Made by a program: the position numbers and the translations under genes. A DNA stretch of 64,000 nucleotides from Amaurobius ferox (lineage: Eukaryota > Arthropoda > Arachnida > Araneae > Amaurobiidae): positions 70,226,754-70,290,753 of the forward strand of contig OX578139.1 in assembly GCA_951213105.1 (NCBI GenBank). The letters are read 5' to 3'. Each line of letters opens with the position of its first letter. Position 1 is the first letter of the stretch. The notes beneath the pieces were generated by a model. The model was given only the letters and a program-made list of their open reading frames with translations, was not told the DNA's origin and made no database searches. Shown one piece after another: positions 22,305-35,300 of the stretch.

Positions 22305-24396
22305 TGGTTGTGAAACATTTTACAGCGGGTGTTCAGAGTAGATCACGAAAGGAACGTGACAGGTATGAAACTGAAGTATGTAACGCATGTGACATCATTT
22401 TGTAACGTAAAAGTAACAGAAAACTGTTGTTATAATTACACATTATCGTATATAATGACACATTATCGTCATATTTGTGACTTTTGGAGTGAGTGCCTTC
22501 GAGAAATTTCTCAAATTTTGTAAATTGGTTGAAAACTCCACGGCTTACGCACTTTCTTTTTTAGACTTAACACACCGGATATAAGTTGGTCGTCGCTCTA
22601 CTGCGTTACTGATATAATAAAAAAAGAAATGAAAATAAAATATTTCCTAAAAAATTAGAAATATCGGATCCTTTCATTAGGTGCCCGTCATCTACACACG
22701 CAACACACATCAGCCTCCTCCCATGCAAAATAAGCTAAAGGAGTGATTATTCACATCAATCTATAACGAGTAAATGAATTACTCACTATTCTTTTAAAAA
22801 GTTATCAGGGATAGTCCTTTAGATATTCTGTTCTAAAATATACATTCTAATAATTTCGCTTTAAAATTTGTGTTGATCACACACTCAGACGGTGGAATGA
22901 TTTCAAGTGTTACAGCCACACAATTCAAACTTTGTCAATAATTTTGTCGTTTGTAGTCTAATTAGGAAGACATAAACTGCATTCTGTCTAATATATCGAA
23001 ACTTTATAATTAGAAAAAAATAAAAAAATATCGAAACTTTATAATTAAAAGAAAAAAATTATCGAAAATTTCCGCTATTTAACTTGTACCACCGTCATTC
23101 ACAACCCACATCAACACATCGACCATTTTCCATTAGAAATATAAATGTGGGACACATTTTAAAAAATAAACTTTAAAGTTGAACTTTTAAATATTAAATT
23201 CATCAAGATTGACATGGCCGTTAATTCATACACAGTGGACTTTTTATTTAATCATACATTGCTGGTTGTGCCGATATATAAAACCCGCCAATTATTTAAC
23301 TTTCGTGTGAGTCCTATAAAGGAATTATTAATTATTATAATACTCAATGACTGCACTATTTAAACTTTAACAATAAAACATTTATTAACAACATCAGCAC
23401 TTATTGATTCATTACACAATTAATTATTAGTTTTAGTGGGGGAACACGTGAGACCACAGAGTTTGCCTAAACGTTTCTAGCCCTAAAGTTATTTGAAGAA
23501 CACATACCTTCAAGGCTGTCTTGGATTATGATCATATATCAAAATGCTGGCATCAGTCATTTGCACTCGCCATAACTTTTGATGTGTGGCTCCTTCTCGT
23601 ACTCTGATTGCACTCACACATCAATAGATCTCCATTATTTTGGAACCTCTACGGGACACTCTACAAGTCAGTATTTTAATTCAAGTCATCGTCTCCAAAA
23701 TATCTCCACAAATCTGCACATGTCCTTCTTAAGTCAAATCTTCATAATTTCTTCTCTCGTTCTTGGGTTACCGTTTGTGGTTCCCTCGGGGGGAGGGGGG
23801 GGGTGTAACTCCCCCTTTTCTTTCATTTGCCGCCGTATTGAGTTTGACGTAACAATCTTCTTTTTTGTATTGGTTACTCCTTTAACCAATGGAACCATTC
23901 CACATCTCGTAAGATCCAGCTCAGCCCCCTTTGCATGACACCCTTATATTTGTGGTTTTCTGACCTTTAGGTTCACGGAGTTATAAAATGCGGTGACAGC
24001 CAGACTACAAGTATTGTTCGCCGTTTTGGCCACCATAAATTTGTACATAAAAGTGTCTCATCAAATGTGAGATGTATTTCTGGTCTCACAAGAAAAATAC
24101 AAAAGAAGTGAAGTTTCATATTATTCCCTACCTATGGAGTTACTCATAATATTCTTTAAGCATTTTTACTATCAGTTCCCAGATGCAAAATGTTATACAT
24201 AATTAAATATATGAAGCAAAATTTTAGTACCAGAAATTTTTTAGAAATATGTATAAATGGTATTTAAGCGAGGAATAACAAATAAATTTTAAGACTTAGT
24301 TACGTATTAATAAATAATTGTCTGAACTGATGATAAGACTCCTTACGTATTACGTTCTTTCAAAAGCTAACTTAACTGACACGCGTAGTGTTATCA
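22303..24396. other. Long unassigned AT-rich stretch
   Basis: No convincing protein, RNA gene or recurring element is visible. A tract of G interrupted by A lies near 23790-23806. The longest open frame, at 23579-23938 on the plus strand, spans this G tract and shows no domain, so I do not call it. Confidence 0.45.
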
Positions 24397-27300
24397 TAAC
24401 GATTTACCTCATATTAATAATAGATCACATAATACAGCATATAAATCTATCTGTATACGGGGCTCCATAGCTAGAAATCATTGTTGAATGAAATAATGTT
24501 GTTGCGTGTGTGACTGGTGCGAAGACTTGCAGCGGTTTAAACGGTCTCTTCTATATCCAGAGCGGCTATTATGCGATTTCAACGCACCAGTGGTGCCTGA
24601 TGCACGTAGTGACTGTTGTTTCAGTCGGCTTGAGTGAAAGCTAAAGATCCCTGTGTTTCACGATCTTTGACTTGTTAATATAGTGGACACATAAGAAAAA
24701 TTGTAACGATTGATCGCATATTAATAGACCATGTAATATATAAATCTGTGTACGGGCTTTATAGCTAGAAATCATTGTTGAATGAGATGATGTTGTTGCG
24801 TGTGTGACTGGTGCGAAGACTTGCAGCGGTTTAGACGGTCTCTTCTATATCCAGAGCGGCTATTATGCGATTTCAACGCACCAGTGGTGCCTGATGCACG
24901 TAGTGACTGTTGTTTCAGTCGGCTTGAGTGAAAGCTAAAGATCCCTGTGTTTCACGATCTTTGACTTGTTAATATAGTGGACACATAAGAAAAATTGTAA
25001 CGATTGATCGCATATTAATAGACCATGTAATATATAAATCTGTGTACGGGCTTTATAGCTAGAAATCATTGTTGAATGAGATGATGTTGTTGCGTGTGTG
25101 ACTGGTGCGAAGACTTGCAGCGGTTTAGACGGTCTCTTCTATATCCAGAGCGGCTATTATGCGATTTCAACGCACCAGTGGTGCCTGATGCACGTAGTGA
25201 CTGTTGTTTCAGTCGGCTTGAGTGAAAGCTAAAGATCCCTGTGTTTCACGATGTTTGACTTGTTAATATAGTGGACACATAAGAAAAATTGTAACGATTG
25301 ATCGCATATTAATAGACCATGTAATATATAAATCTGTGTACGGGCTTTATAGCTAGAAATCATTGTTGAATGAAATAATGTTGTTGCGTGTGTGACTGGT
25401 GCGAAGACTTGCAGCGGTTTAGACGGTCTCTTCTATATCCAGAGCGGCTATTATGCGATTTCAACGCACCAGTGGTGCCTGATGCACGTAGTGACTGTTG
25501 TTTCAGTCGGCTTGAGTGAAAGCTAAAGATCCCTGTGTTTCACGATCTTTGACTTGTTAATATAGTGGACACATAAGAAAAATTGTAACGATTGATCGCA
25601 TATTAATAGACCATGTAATATATAAATCTGTGTACGGGCTTTATAGCTAGAAATCATTGTTGAATGAGATGATGTTGTTGCGTGTGTGACTGGTGCGAAG
25701 ACTTGCAGCGGTTTAGACGGTCTCTTCTATATCCAGAGCGGCTATTATGCGATTTCAACGCACCAGTGGTGCCTGATGCACGTAGTGACTGTTGTTTCAG
25801 TCGGCTTGAGTGAAAGCTAAAGATCCCTGTGTTTCACGATGTTTGACTTGTTAATATAGTGGACACATAAGAAAAATTGTAACGATTGATCGCATATTAA
25901 TAGACCATGTAATATATAAATCTGTGTACGGGCTTTATAACTAGAAATCATTGTTGAATGAAATAATGTTGTTGCGTGTGTGACTGGTGCGAAGACTTGC
26001 AGCGGTTTAGACGGTCTCTTCTATATCCAGAGCTGCTATTATGCGATTTCAACGCACCAGTGGTGCCTGATGCACGTAGTGACTGTTGTTTCAGTCGGCT
26101 TGAGTGAAAGCTAAAGATCCCTGTGTTTCACGATCTTTGACTTGTTAATATAGTGGACACATAAGAAAAATTGTAACGATTGATCGCATATTAATAGACC
26201 ATGTAATATATAAATCTGTGTACGGGCTTTATAGCTAGAAATCATTGTTGAATGAGATGATGTTGTTGCGTGTGTGACTGGTGCGAAGACTTGCAGCGGT
26301 TTAGACGGTCTCTTCTATATCCAGAGCGGCTATTATGCGATTTCAACGCACCAGTGGTGCCTGATGCACGTAGTGACTGTTGTTTCAGTCGGCTTGAGTG
26401 AAAGCTAAAGATCCCTGTGTTTCACGATCTTTGACTTGTTAATATAGTGGACACATAAGAAAAATTGTAACGATTGATCGCATATTAATAGACCATGTAA
26501 TATATAAATCTGTGTACGGGCTTTATAGCTAGAAATCATTGTTGAATGAGATGATGTTGTTGCGTGTGTGACTGGTGCGAAGACTTGCAGCGGTTTAGAC
26601 GGTCTCTTCTATATCCAGAGCGGCTATTATGCGATTTCAACGCACCAGTGGTGCCTGATGCACGTAGTGACTGTTGTTTCAGTCGGCTTGAGTGAAAGCT
26701 AAAGATCCCTGTGTTTCACGATGTTTGACTTGTTAATATAGTGGACACATAAGAAAAATTGTAACGATTGATCGCATATTAATAGACCATGTAATATATA
26801 AATCTGTGTACGGGCTTTATAGCTAGAAATCATTGCTGAATGAGATGATGTTGTTGCGTGTGTGACTGGTGCGAAGACTTGCAACGGTTTAGACGGTCTC
26901 TTCTATATCCAGAGCGGCTATTATGCGATTTCAACGCACCAGTGGTGCCTGATGCACGTAGTGACTGTTGTTTCAGTCGGCTTGAGTGAAAGCTAAAGAT
27001 CCCTGTGTTTCACGATCTTTGACTTGTTAATATAGTGGACACATAAGAAAAATTGTAACAATTGATCGCATATTAATAGACCATGTAATATATAAATCTG
27101 TGTACGGGCTTTATAGCTAGAAATCATTGTTGAATGAGATGATGTTGTTGCGTGTGTGACTGGTGCGAAGACTTGCAGCGGCTTAGACGGTCTCTTCTAT
27201 ATCCAGAGCGGCTATTATGCGATTTCAACGCACCAGTGGTGCCTGATGCACGTAGTGACTGTTGTTTCAGTCGGCTTGAGTGAAAGCTAAAGATCCCTGT

Positions 27301-27992
27301 GTTTCACGATCTTTGACTTGTTAATATAGTGGACACATAAGAAAAATTGTAACAATTGATCGCATATTAATAGACCATGTAATATATAAATCTGTGTACG
27401 GGCTTTATAGCTAGAAATCATTGTTGAATGAGATGATGTTGTTGCGTGTGTGACTGGTGCGAAGACTTGCAGCGGTTTAGACGGTCTCTTCTATATCCAG
27501 AGCGGCTATTATGCGATTTCAACGCACCAGTGGTGCCTGATGCACGTAGTGACTGTTGTTTCAGTCGGCTTGAGTGAAAGCTAAAGATCCCTGTGTTTCA
27601 CGATCTTTGACTTGTTAATATAGTGGACACATATGAAAAATTGTAACGATTGATCGCATATTAACAGACCATGTAATATATAAATCTGTGTACGGGCTTT
27701 ATAGCTAGAAATCATTGTTGAATGAGATAATGTTGTTGCGTGTGTGACTGGTGCGAAGACTTGCAGCGGTTTAGACGGTCTCTTCTATATCCAGAGCGGC
27801 TATTATGCGATTTCAACGCACCAGTGGTGCCTGATGCACGTAGTGACTGTTGTTTCAGTCGGCTTGAGTGAAAGCTAAAGATCCCTGTGTTTCACGATCT
27901 TTGACTTGTTAATATAGTGGACACATAAGACAAATTGCAACGATTGATCGCATATTAATAGACCATGTAATATATAAATCTGTGTACGGGCT
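24397..27992 (+). repeat. 294-bp satellite array, twelve units
   Basis: AGCTAGAAATCATTGTTGAA starts at 24469 and recurs every 294 bp to 27703, with one base changed in two units. That makes twelve units, very similar throughout. The left edge (24397-24468) is a diverged partial unit. The right edge breaks at GTGTACGGGCTT, where R3 sequence begins. Each unit contains three small successive hairpins (CACC/GGTG, GTGC/GCAC and GACTG/CAGTC) and AAAGATC/GATCTTT. No open frame is conserved. Confidence 0.95.
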
Positions 27993-28765
27993 TCTCTATG
28001 CAAAACCAATGAGTATTTCCTTCTTATCAGCTATATTGCAGGCTCCCGAGATAAATAATTTTGCTTTAAAGAAATTCAGCAATTCTTATACAACTTAACT
28101 TACAGCTTGATGTGTTTACATTCTCCATACGTACGACTCCGTTGTAGAAATGATCAAAGTTTGATGATCATTTAAATTCCAAAATATTGTAATTGCGTTG
28201 GCCCAGTATATATAAATGCACAGAAAAAAATAAAAAATTAAGCGGTTTTAGGACGGATGCAACACTAAATATAAATTAAAAATAACTTTAAAAATCACGA
28301 TTTTGACACAAGATGGATGCCATATTTTATTTTGAAGTGGTCAAGTGATATCGTCATATGATATGGTGTAATTATTATTTTAATTTTTATTTAAACTACT
28401 GAATATATTTTGCTGAAATTTTTTTTTATATTTTTATGGGATAATTTGAATATTTCCTAAAACTTTCGGAGCAATTTGTGAATGTTAACATCACTTAAAA
28501 AATCTTTGAGGAATTAGATCCCATAGGGTTCAATGTATTCCATTTTTTCAAGCCGGGTTCAATCCAAAACTAATTGGGTGAAATTATTCATTTATATTCC
28601 CATAGGTCCCACAGACAGTCTGAACAACATACTAAAATTTCATTTTCAGAAAGTCATTTTTACTGCAGTAATCATGCGAACGGACAGACATACAGACAGA
28701 CATACAGACAGAATGAACAAAGTCATAAACACTTATCAACTATGTTGTAAAGTGTTAAAAAATCT
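27993..28765 (+). mobile_element. R3 repeat, copy b
   Basis: This copy abuts the satellite directly. It shares CACAAGATGGATGCCATATT with copy a and carries a GACAGACATACAGACAGACA microsatellite shortly before the AACACTT...AAGTGTT hairpin at its 3' end. Confidence 0.7.
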
Positions 28766-28795
28766 GATCTGGGCTGCATGTGACTTTTCCTACTG
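28762..28795 (-). mobile_element. R1/R2 3' terminus, isolated
   Basis: On the minus strand this reads GGAAAAGTCACATGCAGCCC followed by AGATCAGA and T's, a diverged copy of the shared R1/R2 3' end. No body is attached. Confidence 0.5.
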
Positions 28796-29574
28796 ATTCA
28801 AATATATTTTCTCTATCAGGATCATTAAAGCACAATTCCGTCCTATTTTTTTTATTTTTTTCATTCGAATCGAAATGCTTCAAAACAGGCAAAAGTACAA
28901 AAAATTTTATTCTCCTAGTTGTATTTCATGTTTTATTAGCAGTCAAAGTTCGCCTTTCTTACTGTGGCGGGAAAATGGTCTAATGTAGGAATCATCCACG
29001 GAATGTGACGTCACGAGGTTCGTCGGCGGCTCCCGTTTTGGAGAATTAGTGCACAAGTTTGGTTACATTCGGAAAGTTGCGATAATTATAATTGTTTCTT
29101 CCGTCCCGAACATTCGAATAGTTATAAGTATTGCATCGCCCCAATGTACCAGACTACTAGTTTTATATCATCAGATAAAATATTTATATCTGTACCAAAA
29201 AATGTTTTTCGTGAAAAATTATGTGAAGCACAGGAAGCCAGATCGTAAACAAAATTCACCACTGTCATTAAAGAGTGTTCATTACGTTTGTTCTGATAAT
29301 AAATTAGTGACTGTATAGTCCAATTTTCAAAGCCATTTTATGAGAAGTTATTTCTTTATGATTTAATAAACTTTGAAAATCCACTACTGGTTCGGCCCGT
29401 TATTTTTAGTTTTACTATTACGAATGAATTTAAAGCCAGATTCAAAGTGGATTATTGACTTTGTACTTGGTTTAGTGTGTGATGTTCGCAGATAGTTTAG
29501 TAAATATAAAAAATTACGTGCATAAATTTTTTTTATAGAAGAGTTAATTTGTTCTGACGCCATTATAAAAACCG
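28796..29574. other. Unassigned sequence with a short CpG-rich patch
   Basis: No gene is supported. A patch at about 28998-29035 is rich in CpG and contains the palindrome TGACGTCA (29006-29013). Confidence 0.4.
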
Positions 29575-29690
29575 TGCTGTTCCAGTCGGGGCACGAAACT
29601 CGGATCTTTGTATTGGCCAGCCGACACCATCTCGATTGACCTACTGGGACGGAACCTTCAGTTAATATCGTCGAAGTGGATTCTGCAAAG
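29575..29690 (-). mobile_element. SINE family A, copy 4 (diverged)
   Basis: On the minus strand the leader AGAATCCACTTCGACGATAT is followed by CCCAGTAGGTCAATCGAGAT, GTGTCGGCTGGCCAA and a degenerate B-box. This is the same order as the other family A copies. Confidence 0.6.
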
Positions 29691-30672
29691 TTATCTCCCT
29701 GCCAAATTTTATGACCATCCGATAGATAGTTTTTGATGCTGCAGTGTGTATCTAAAGACGCCACACTAAAACAAGTTGATTTGTTCTTCTTAAATCTAAA
29801 AATTTGCAGATCTAGCCAAAATTGGATAATTTGACCACGTTGGAATGCTTTCGTTCCATTTTGCTTTATCGAAAATAAAAAAGCGGTCTTTTACTGCAGT
29901 GGAGAAAATATTTTTGATGACTTAATTATCATTAAATATAGAAGAGATATTATAAAAGAAATGGTGCATGTAATTATCTGAAGAATTTACGAAATAAAAT
30001 TTAACGAAACTGTCAAAGCTGGAGAATTTCTTCTTGGAGAAAACCGACAATTATTAAAATGACATTATTTATAACAAAGTGGTACTTTGTGCTTTCTTTA
30101 TTAGCCCTTTAAAGATAAATAAAATAATCCGTTAAAACTGAGCGCATAGAACAAAGTTTTGAAAAGAATATTTTTAAATATGTAGTGATTGAATTAATCA
30201 TTGTTATGTCATTAAGTAAATTAAGGGGTATAATGCAAATTTTCTTAAGGAAAGGCATATTAATATAATGGTACTTGGAGAGTTTATAAAACACATTAGT
30301 TTTAGAAGATATAAAAATAAAATATGTTTATAGTCATTCAAATAAACATGACTGGTGAGATAGTTTGTTAATCACTGCTCTTCATTCTAGAATTAGGTTG
30401 GATGCACACTGAATGCAGTAAATTATCAAGAGAAAACATAAATTTATCGATCGTACTCATAGCTGTTTGTACAACATATGTCAATTGGAATATGTAAAGG
30501 CGGATTTTAGTAATGTGATTATATTGTAATCCATGAAGTCAAAGGTCTACTGATTGCTGAAGTGAACAAATCACGGAAATACTCTCAAATATTTGAAAAT
30601 CAAAACAAAGTTCTGAAAAAATGATTATTACACAAAATGCTGCTGAAATAAGTATTTTATATGTAATTTTTT
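29691..30672. other. AT-rich sequence with nothing recognised
   Basis: No gene or recurring repeat is supported. Confidence 0.45.
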
Positions 30673-31566
30673 ACTTTCCCTACAGTACATGGTGATAGGG
30701 AAAGTATTGGAATCGTGTCAAAAATCGCAACTCGAGTTTTTGACGGATCTAGACGCTTTGGTACCTCTATAACACGTAAACCATTTTTAGCGTGACTCCT
30801 GTGTGTTTATGTGTGTGTGTCTGTCTGTGCAATGTATGGATCCACTCTAACTGAAAGACTAGTTGATCAAATTTCACAAAACTTTATAGGTAAGTTACTT
30901 CTTCTTATTATTCTTCTTAGAACCAGACCTCCTGAATTACTCGAAGGCGTAGGATATCTGTTTGGCCGGCTGGGCACTTTCATCCAATTTAGACCGAAAC
31001 CCAGTGGGGCGGTATTCACAGGGTTATTCCCAAGCGTCCGAGGACAATTCCTGACCGCTAACCACTGGGCTGTCCCAACCAATATAGGTAAGTTACTTGT
31101 GGGTTACCCTGGTGCTGATTAGATTTTGGTGCGATTCGAGACAAAAGAGTCTGCTTTTTATTAAAATCGGCCACAAAAATCGCTCTTATCCACTCTAGCT
31201 AAAAATATAATTGACTAAATTGTGCAAAATTTAGTAGATAAGTCACTTGTAGATTACCCTGGTGCTGATTAGATGATTTGAAAAAAAAAACATGATTTGG
31301 AAAAAAAACCAGTCTTTTTTTGCGGAATGGCCAGCAAAATCCTTCAAAATCTGTAAACTAAAAACTTCGTTTGCTCAAATTAATGCTTGGTTTACACATA
31401 AGTTTTAGCAATGAAAATAATAAGATTAAAAGCGTAAATTCAGTACAATTTCAAATAATTATGTATGTTATTTTGTACAATTAAACTCAATTTAATGAAT
31501 TATTTAAAAAAAAGCGAAAAGGTTTGAGTTTGTAGGGAAAGTCATATGCTGCCTACATCAGATTTT
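30673..31566 (+). mobile_element. R2 repeat with both ends, carrying a SINE
   Basis: The 5' end ACTTTCCCTACAGTAC is followed by an inverted ATAGGGAAAGT. A (GT)n/(CTGT)n tract and CCACTCTAACTGAAAGACTA come next. The 3' end is TTTGTAGGGAAAGTCATATG plus CTGCCTACATCAGA and a T-run. A SINE is inserted at 30901-31082. There is no coding capacity. Confidence 0.75.
30901..31082 (-). mobile_element. tRNA-derived SINE (family B), internally deleted, 16-bp TSD
   Basis: On the minus strand it opens with GGGACAGCCCAGTGGTTAGC, which matches the tRNA-Ala-like head of family B, and ends in a tail of GAAGAATAATAAGAAGA. The perfect 16-bp duplication TATAGGTAAGTTACTT stands at 30885-30900 and 31083-31098. It is about 100 bp shorter than the copy at 44705-44990. 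Confidence 0.85.
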
Positions 31567-31977
31567 TTTAAAGTTGGTTTATTAGGGCTTTTTGGCATAA
31601 AATCCAAGAAAGATATGGTGCGCCAGATATATGGTATCAGCTTATCAATAAAAACAAGTTAATAACAAGTATATAAGCAAAAAGTCTAAAAAGTGTGAAT
31701 AAAAGAAGACAGTGGAAGATATAATATGAAAGGATAAAATATGATTAATTAATGATCGACCGAAAAATATGATTGACCAATAAGAAAGGGTAAAGTCTGG
31801 GATGAGGAATTTCTCTAATCAAGTCTGCTAAAGTGATAACTTATGTTATGAAATGCTTAAAACAAAATTCTTTAAATTTTATGTCATCAATTAAAATATG
31901 CTTTCCAATCACTGAGGCTTGACAACAATTACAAAAAGATTCAATTGTTATTTTAAATTAATGACATTATTCTAGAT
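31567..31977. other. AT-rich sequence with nothing recognised
   Basis: No gene is supported here. Confidence 0.5.
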
Positions 31978-32039
31978 GACATAAATACGATGTAGAATGA
32001 CATAAATACGATGGAGAATGACATAAATACGATGGAGAT
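31978..32039. repeat. 21-bp minisatellite, three units
   Basis: GACATAAATACGATGGAGAA and its variants start at 31978, 31999 and 32020. The BEL/Pao element is inserted within the third unit. Confidence 0.9.
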
Positions 32040-32277
32040 TGTTTGGTGTCACGAGATGGCGCTTCTCAAAATGAGCCGCGCTACATCGGGTTTTTTATTC
32101 TTGAGGATCTGGGTTGGAGAGTAGCGTCTCTTTCAGTATGTGCATACATGAGTGTATTAACTTTGTGCTTTTGTTTTCCATTTGTGTATTATTACTACAG
32201 TTCATTAATAAATCGACACTTGAGTGAGTGAAATATATTTTTGAGTTGTGCATGCTTCTACTTTCATTCATTCAACA
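32040..32277 (+). repeat. 5' LTR of the BEL/Pao element
   Basis: It begins TGTTTGGTGTCACGAG and ends CATTCATTCAACA. AATAAA lies at 32207-32212. It appears identical to 37670-37907. A 62-codon open frame inside each LTR is most likely incidental. Confidence 0.95.
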
Positions 32278-32284
32278 TTTAATT

Positions 32285-32300
32285 TGGTCCGTCGAGCCGG
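32285..32300 (+). promoter_or_regulatory. Primer-binding site, tRNA-Tyr-like
   Basis: TGGTCCGTCGAGCCGG starts 7 nt after the LTR. Its reverse complement ends in CCA and resembles the 3' end of tRNA-Tyr (CCGGCTCGAAGGACCA from memory of the animal consensus) with one difference. The tRNA identity is inference. Confidence 0.6.
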
Positions 32301-32350
32301 AGTTTGTTTACATCAGCGGAGTGAGTATAATCGTTCTTTTTCTTTTGAAA

Positions 32351-35300
32351 ATGGATCTCAAAGCATTGAAGACTAGAAAGAAAGTTGTTAAAGCTAATTT
32401 AACGAAATTGAGAGATAAAGTGGCTTCTTGTGTTGATAGTGCTGATTTGGCAGAACTTGAACTTTTTAAATCAAAGCTTACGAATATTAGTGACGAATTA
32501 ACTAATGTGTTTAACAATATTTTCGATTCATGTGAGGAATCGGAACTTGATTCTTTTATTACGGAGCAGCAAAATTTGTGTGATACAATCGATGAGTTGG
32601 TTCTTAAAGTTTCTAGAGCTAATTCTAAAAATAGTATTCTTGTTAACCCTAACGAAACCAGATGTTCTGAGTCAGCAGATATCAAGCTACCTAAGTTAAC
32701 ACTTCCTAGTTTTGGCGGTAGTATTGATGAATGGTTATCTTTCAGTGACCTTTTTCAAGCTGCCATTTCGAATAATGAAAAGTTGTCTGGTGGACAGAAA
32801 TTGCAGTATCTAAAGTGTTCTTTAAAAGGTGAAGCTCTTAAAATTGTGCAATCGCTACCGATTTCGGATACGAACTTCGACATTGCGTGGGAGTTACTTT
32901 CACAGAGATTTTCACATAAAAGAGAACTTATGTGTGCTTTAATAAGAAAACTTTTATATTTACCTTCATTACAATCAGAAAATCCTTCACAAATATTGAG
33001 CCTAGTGGATACTACGAGAGAATGCATTCGGTCTTTCGAGACTTTACAATATAAAGTAGAGAATTTTTCGGATACTATTTTAATGTTTATTGTGCAATTC
33101 AAATTAGATGTATCGACAAGAGGTTGGTGGGAACGTTCACTGAAAGGAGATAACATTCCAAAACTTGAAGAATTGTTAGAGTTTTTAAAATCTCATTCAA
33201 GAACTCTTCAAACTAGTAAACAACTGGTTATTAGGAAACAAAACATTCCTCAAAGGGTTTCAACATTTGCTTCAGAGATTCATGTTCAATGTGTTTATTG
33301 CAAGGCTAATCATTCTTTAATGAAGTGTAATAAATTTTTGAGCCTAAGCATTCAAAATCGTGTAAATTTTGTGAAGAAACATAATGTGTGCTTCAATTGT
33401 TTACTTCCAAATCATAGAGTATCTCAATGTAAAAGTGTTTACAAGTGTAAAAAATGTGCTAAAAATCATCATACTTTGCTGCATTATGGTCAACCTGAGA
33501 ATAACATTGAAGTGATTAATCAAGGTGCGAATAGTTCTAATTCTTTATCAGCAAATGCTAAGGAATTTTGTCCACAATCAACACCTGTTTTAAATAGTGA
33601 TACTGATAATTATAGAGATTCATCAATAGCTGAAGGTGTTCCTACACGTATAAACTCTTGTGTTTCAGATTTTAATTGTCAAAAACAGGTATTGTTGTGT
33701 ACTGCCCTTATCAGAGTAGTGGATTTTTCTGGCAAGTTACAACTTTGTCGAGCATTGCTCGATCCTGGAAGTCAAGCTAGTTTCATAACTGAGGATTGTT
33801 TGCAGAGGTTAGGTCTATCTAAAAAAAGAGCTAAATTTCTCATTTCATGTCTAGGATCAGCAGATGCTAAAACTAATGGAATTTCAGAAATTAACTTTGT
33901 GCCACATTTTTCAAATAAGTTATCATTCAAAACCCCAGTGTTTGTAATTAATAAAATTATAGGAGAATTGCCTCATTTAACTCTAGATAAGGAGTTTATT
34001 GAGCTATTTAATGATCTCACATTAGCAGATCCAACGTTTTTTAGAAGTGGACCGATTGACATTTTATTGGGGGTAGACATTTCTTTGCCAATGTTTAAAG
34101 GAGAAACCATTGGGGGAAAAGAGAATATGCCAACTGCATCTCGTTCTGATCTAGGTTGGATTATTTCAGGTAGTGTTACTATTCCTTCTGAGTTAAAACC
34201 TGCTATTCATGTGAATAATATTCAATTAGAAACACAAGAGTTACTAACTAATTTTTGGAAGCTAGACTCTGTACCTGAATATTCTAATTTTACAAAACTA
34301 GAGCAAGCCTGTGAAGATCATTTTAAATCTACCTTTTCGAGAGATGAAAATGGACTTTATGTAGTCAAATTGCCTTTCCATTCGTCCCCAAGCTTACTTG
34401 GTGATTCAAGGCAATCAGCAATTCGTAGATTCAAATCATTGGAAAATTCGTTGCTATCCAACCCCGAGGCGTATGAGCAGTACAAGTCTTTCATGAGTGA
34501 GTATTATAACTTAGGACATATGGAAAGGGTTCCTGACAATGAGGTGTCTTCTGATTCTACTTTCTATTTGCCCCATCATGGTGTAGTGAAAGAATCCAGT
34601 ACTACTACCAAGTTAAGAGTCGTTTTTGATGCTTCAGCGAAATCAGCTTCAGGTCTGTCTTTAAATGATCTTTTGATGACAGGTCCAAGAATTCAACAAG
34701 AGTTGTTTCCCATTCTCCTTAGGTTTAGAACATATCAGATTGCATTTTGCACGGATGTGGAAAAAATGTTTAGGCAAATCAGAGTTCATCCTGAAGATAT
34801 AAATTGCCAAAGAATTTTGTGGCGAGAAAATACAAACGAACCGTTGAATACTTATAGATTAGTAACAGTTACTTATGGAACTGCTTGCGCGCCCTTTTTG
34901 TCTACAAGAGCCATGAAACAACTAGCATTGGATGAGCAAGAAAATTTTCCTTTGGCAGCTGATGTAGCTATTCGTGATTTCTACGTTGATGATTTGCTTT
35001 CAGGCGCACAGAGTGAAGAGGTTGCTAAACTTTTAGCTAAACAAATGTTTGAAATGATGAAAAGAGGAAACTTTACATTACGGAAATGGATTTCAAATGT
35101 GCCAAGAGTCTTGGAAGATATTCCTGAAGAATTTAGAGATAACGATACTTCCATAGAAATTAATAGTGACAAAAAGGTCAAGGTCTTGGGAATTAACTGG
35201 AAACCAACTACAGATACATTTCATTTTACTGAATCCACTAGCATCCAAAACACATGCACGAAGAGAACTATTCTTTCAGAAATTGCAAAGATTTTTGATC

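Noticed and set aside
23579..23938. 119-codon frame as a possible host gene
   Set aside because: It spans a G-rich run and has no recognisable motif. Its composition looks like translated non-coding DNA.
24595..24675. Hammerhead-ribozyme-like words (CTGATG ... GAAA) in each 294-bp satellite unit
   Set aside because: The conserved core A after CTGATG is C, the stem II arms do not pair well, and there is no stem I around a cleavage triplet. The words are probably coincidental.
24397..27992. Regular direct repeats that could be mistaken for a CRISPR array
   Set aside because: The units are contiguous 294-bp copies without unique spacers and the setting is eukaryotic.
29384..29764. 126-codon minus-strand frame
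   Set aside because: It overlaps SINE family A copy 4 in part and shows no domain.
32043..32231. 62-residue frame repeated in both BEL LTRs
   Set aside because: It is identical only because the LTRs are identical. There is no domain, and it lies in the untranslated LTR.
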